Source: JACDAN01 sp963834825 (GTDB lineage: Bacteria > Actinomycetota > Thermoleophilia > Gaiellales > Gaiellaceae). Taken from it: 64,000 bases of DNA. The notes below the pieces were generated by a model that saw only the letters and a list, made by a program, of their open reading frames with translations, was not told the origin of the DNA and searched no databases. The DNA lies in the NCBI GenBank assembly GCA_963834825.1, contig CAWICZ010000014.1:496001-560000 (forward strand). Direction: 5' to 3'. The translations under genes and the position numbers were made by a program. Shown one piece after another: positions 62,870 through 64,000 of the stretch (the first letter of the stretch is position 1; every line of letters starts with the position of its first letter).

Positions 62870-64000
62870 CTAATCGCTGATCGTGTAGACGTCGTCGAAG
62901 TCGCGCACATACATGGCCATCAGCTGGCCGTGTTCGACGAGGGCCGGGTCCGGATTGGCCTTGTGCACCTGGGCGTCGAGCAGGAACCAGCCGCGACCAA
63001 GGACCTCTTTGGCGTCGATGATGCCGCTCGACTCCTCGTCGATCGTGATCGCCGCGTCGGTGCCGCCCGGTGTGACCGGCCGGAACAGCGCCGCGTCGAA
63101 TTGCGCAACGACGCCCCGGTCGCCGGTGTCGATGTCGTAGGCGATGATCCGCGCGAGGTGCACGTTGTTGCCGGGATCCTCCTGAATGAGAAGGTTGCCC
63201 CGACTGTCGATGTCGATGTTGTCCGGCTTGTTCAGGAACGGTGCCTCTGAGCCGTCAAGCATCAGCGTCAGTGTCCCGCCGAGCCACGGCTGCTCGATGT
63301 CCTCGAAGGTCATCTTCCAGAGGCCGCCCCCGTCGCGCCCGGTGAGGCCGGTGGGCACGTCGGCGCCCTTCCCGCCCTCGGTCGTCACGAACCAGAAGTC
63401 GTCGGGGTTGCGAGGATCCCAGGCACCATCCTCGATCCGGTTCAACGTCAGGCCGTCGGCCGAGGCCTCGATGTTCTGCCGGTTCCCCGACGCGTCCCAG
63501 TCGATCTCGGCGAGGTCGAACCGAGCAGGTGTGCCCTTGCCGAACTTCGTCCGGAACTCGGCATCGGTGCTCACTGTCTCGTCGATCAAGTCGGGAACGA
63601 AGTCGACGCCGTTCGTGAGCCCGGCCTTGTCGAAGGCGTTGCCGCTGCGCTGCTTGAAGCCGTAGTAGATCCACGGCTGTCCGAAGGCGGCGTCTTCCTG
63701 GCCGACGACCAGGGTGACATCGCTCCGATTCTGCGCGAGCAGCGTGTTCTCCCAGGAGAAGAGACCGAGGCGCTGCAGTTGCTGTGCATGACCATCCTCG
63801 GTGACGCCGAATGAACGGCCTTCGTTACCGATCTCCTCGTTGCCGAAGTAGATCCGGCCCTTGTAGCCGCGCTTCGTGTCCTTGTTGTACAGCTGCCCAT
63901 CGTCCGTCAGGCTGCTCGAGCACCAACGACCGAACGGTGCGAGCTGAGCGGGGAAGACGTCTCCGGCCAACCTCGGGTTCGCACCCCCGGCCGACGGCGT
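62870..64000 (-). CDS. PhoX/DUF839-like secreted phosphatase or beta-propeller protein, truncated by window edge
   Basis: The frame is open through the right edge, so the N-terminus (and any Tat signal) is missing. About 376 residues are visible: FGRWCSSSLTDDGQLYN, GRIYFGNEEIGNEGRSF, DNIDIDSRGNLLIQEDPGNN and a C-terminal DAQVHKANPDPALVEHGQLMAMYV. The pattern of acidic, Asn-rich beta-propeller blades resembles PhoX/DUF839 proteins, which are calcium-dependent phosphatases or related exported proteins. Catalytic residues cannot be confirmed on the part shown. Confidence 0.65.
   Translation of the reverse strand, partial: TPSAGGANPRLAGDVFPAQLAPFGRWCSSSLTDDGQLYNKDTKRGYKGRIYFGNEEIGNEGRSFGVTEDGHAQQLQRLGLFSWENTLLAQNRSDVTLVVGQEDAAFGQPWIYYGFKQRSGNAFDKAGLTNGVDFVPDLIDETVSTDAEFRTKFGKGTPARFDLAEIDWDASGNRQNIEASADGLTLNRIEDGAWDPRNPDDFWFVTTEGGKGADVPTGLTGRDGGGLWKMTFEDIEQPWLGGTLTLMLDGSEAPFLNKPDNIDIDSRGNLLIQEDPGNNVHLARIIAYDIDTGDRGVVAQFDAALFRPVTPGGTDAAITIDEESSGIIDAKEVLGRGWFLLDAQVHKANPDPALVEHGQLMAMYVRDFDDVYTISD

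Noticed and set aside
62510..62870. Possible integrative-element attachment site at tRNA-fMet.
   Set aside because: No integrase, no repeated tRNA 3' end and no phage genes are visible.

Overview
The window is GC-rich DNA from an actinobacterium, most likely of the class Thermoleophilia (Gaiellales/Solirubrobacterales type). That assignment is inferred from gene order, composition and gene content, not from a marker-gene comparison. Coding density is very high. Many genes overlap by 4 nt, GTG and TTG starts are common, and both tRNAs lack an encoded CCA end.

Layout. (1) 1-20 kb is the conserved information-processing cluster: yceD-rpmF-acpP-rnc-smc, then ftsY, ffh-rpsP-khpA-rimM-trmD-lepB-rplS-rnhB-yraN. 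It is interrupted on the minus strand by a giant repetitive von Willebrand A surface protein (4.3-9.8 kb), a dodecin operon, and an adenylate cyclase/AAA/TPR regulator. (2) 19.8-23.5 kb holds a solitary SPPY DNA methyltransferase beside the transformation genes comM and dprA. (3) 23.5-32.3 kb is a form II (AYRGAGR-type) CO-dehydrogenase-like cluster. coxD-coxE run leftward. A 21-codon leader ORF, an XdhC-YHS fusion, a second XdhC, coxS-coxL-coxM and a FAD oxidoreductase run rightward. (4) 32.3-38.2 kb has a VOC protein, the transhydrogenase operon pntAA-pntAB-pntB with an ornithine-cyclodeaminase-like gene, an HD-GYP protein and an isocitrate-dehydrogenase-like gene. (5) 38.3-46.6 kb is DNA metabolism: topoisomerase IB, a zinc-ribbon/AT-hook protein, addB-addA and nth. 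(6) 46.6-53.9 kb has a two-component system, a PRC-barrel protein, an ATP-grasp ligase, trxB, a DUF488 protein, an eRF1-like (baeRF) factor and a HAD phosphatase. (7) 53.9-64 kb has acnA, rmuC, DUF3105, tRNA-Leu(UAA), gdhA, a CBS protein, ppx/gppA, msrA, initiator tRNA-Met and a PhoX-like gene cut by the window edge.

Three cross-cutting signals stand out. First, about twenty genes or operons carry a TANNNT hexamer 6-10 nt before the start codon, most often exactly 6 or 9, and no Shine-Dalgarno sequence. This is the signature of leaderless or near-leaderless transcription, and it also fixes several start codons. Second, three genes coupled to the gene upstream have no ATG/GTG/TTG where the protein must begin: GTA and ATA inside 4-nt NTAG overlaps, and a CTG. 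Third, smc (twice), ftsY, trmD and one small gene each contain a one-base insertion, and the repeat-rich surface protein contains many. All are in the same +1 direction, so sequencing or consensus error is more likely than biology.

Possible novelties are the compact short-armed SMC, the dodecin operon with two small proteins sharing the motif NPIHGYIV, the methyltransferase next to the competence genes, the XdhC-YHS fusion with its leader ORF, AddA and AddB both carrying cysteine-stapled nuclease domains, and the baeRF protein. No CRISPR array, insertion sequence or prophage was seen. No stretch over 300 bases lacks a gene.
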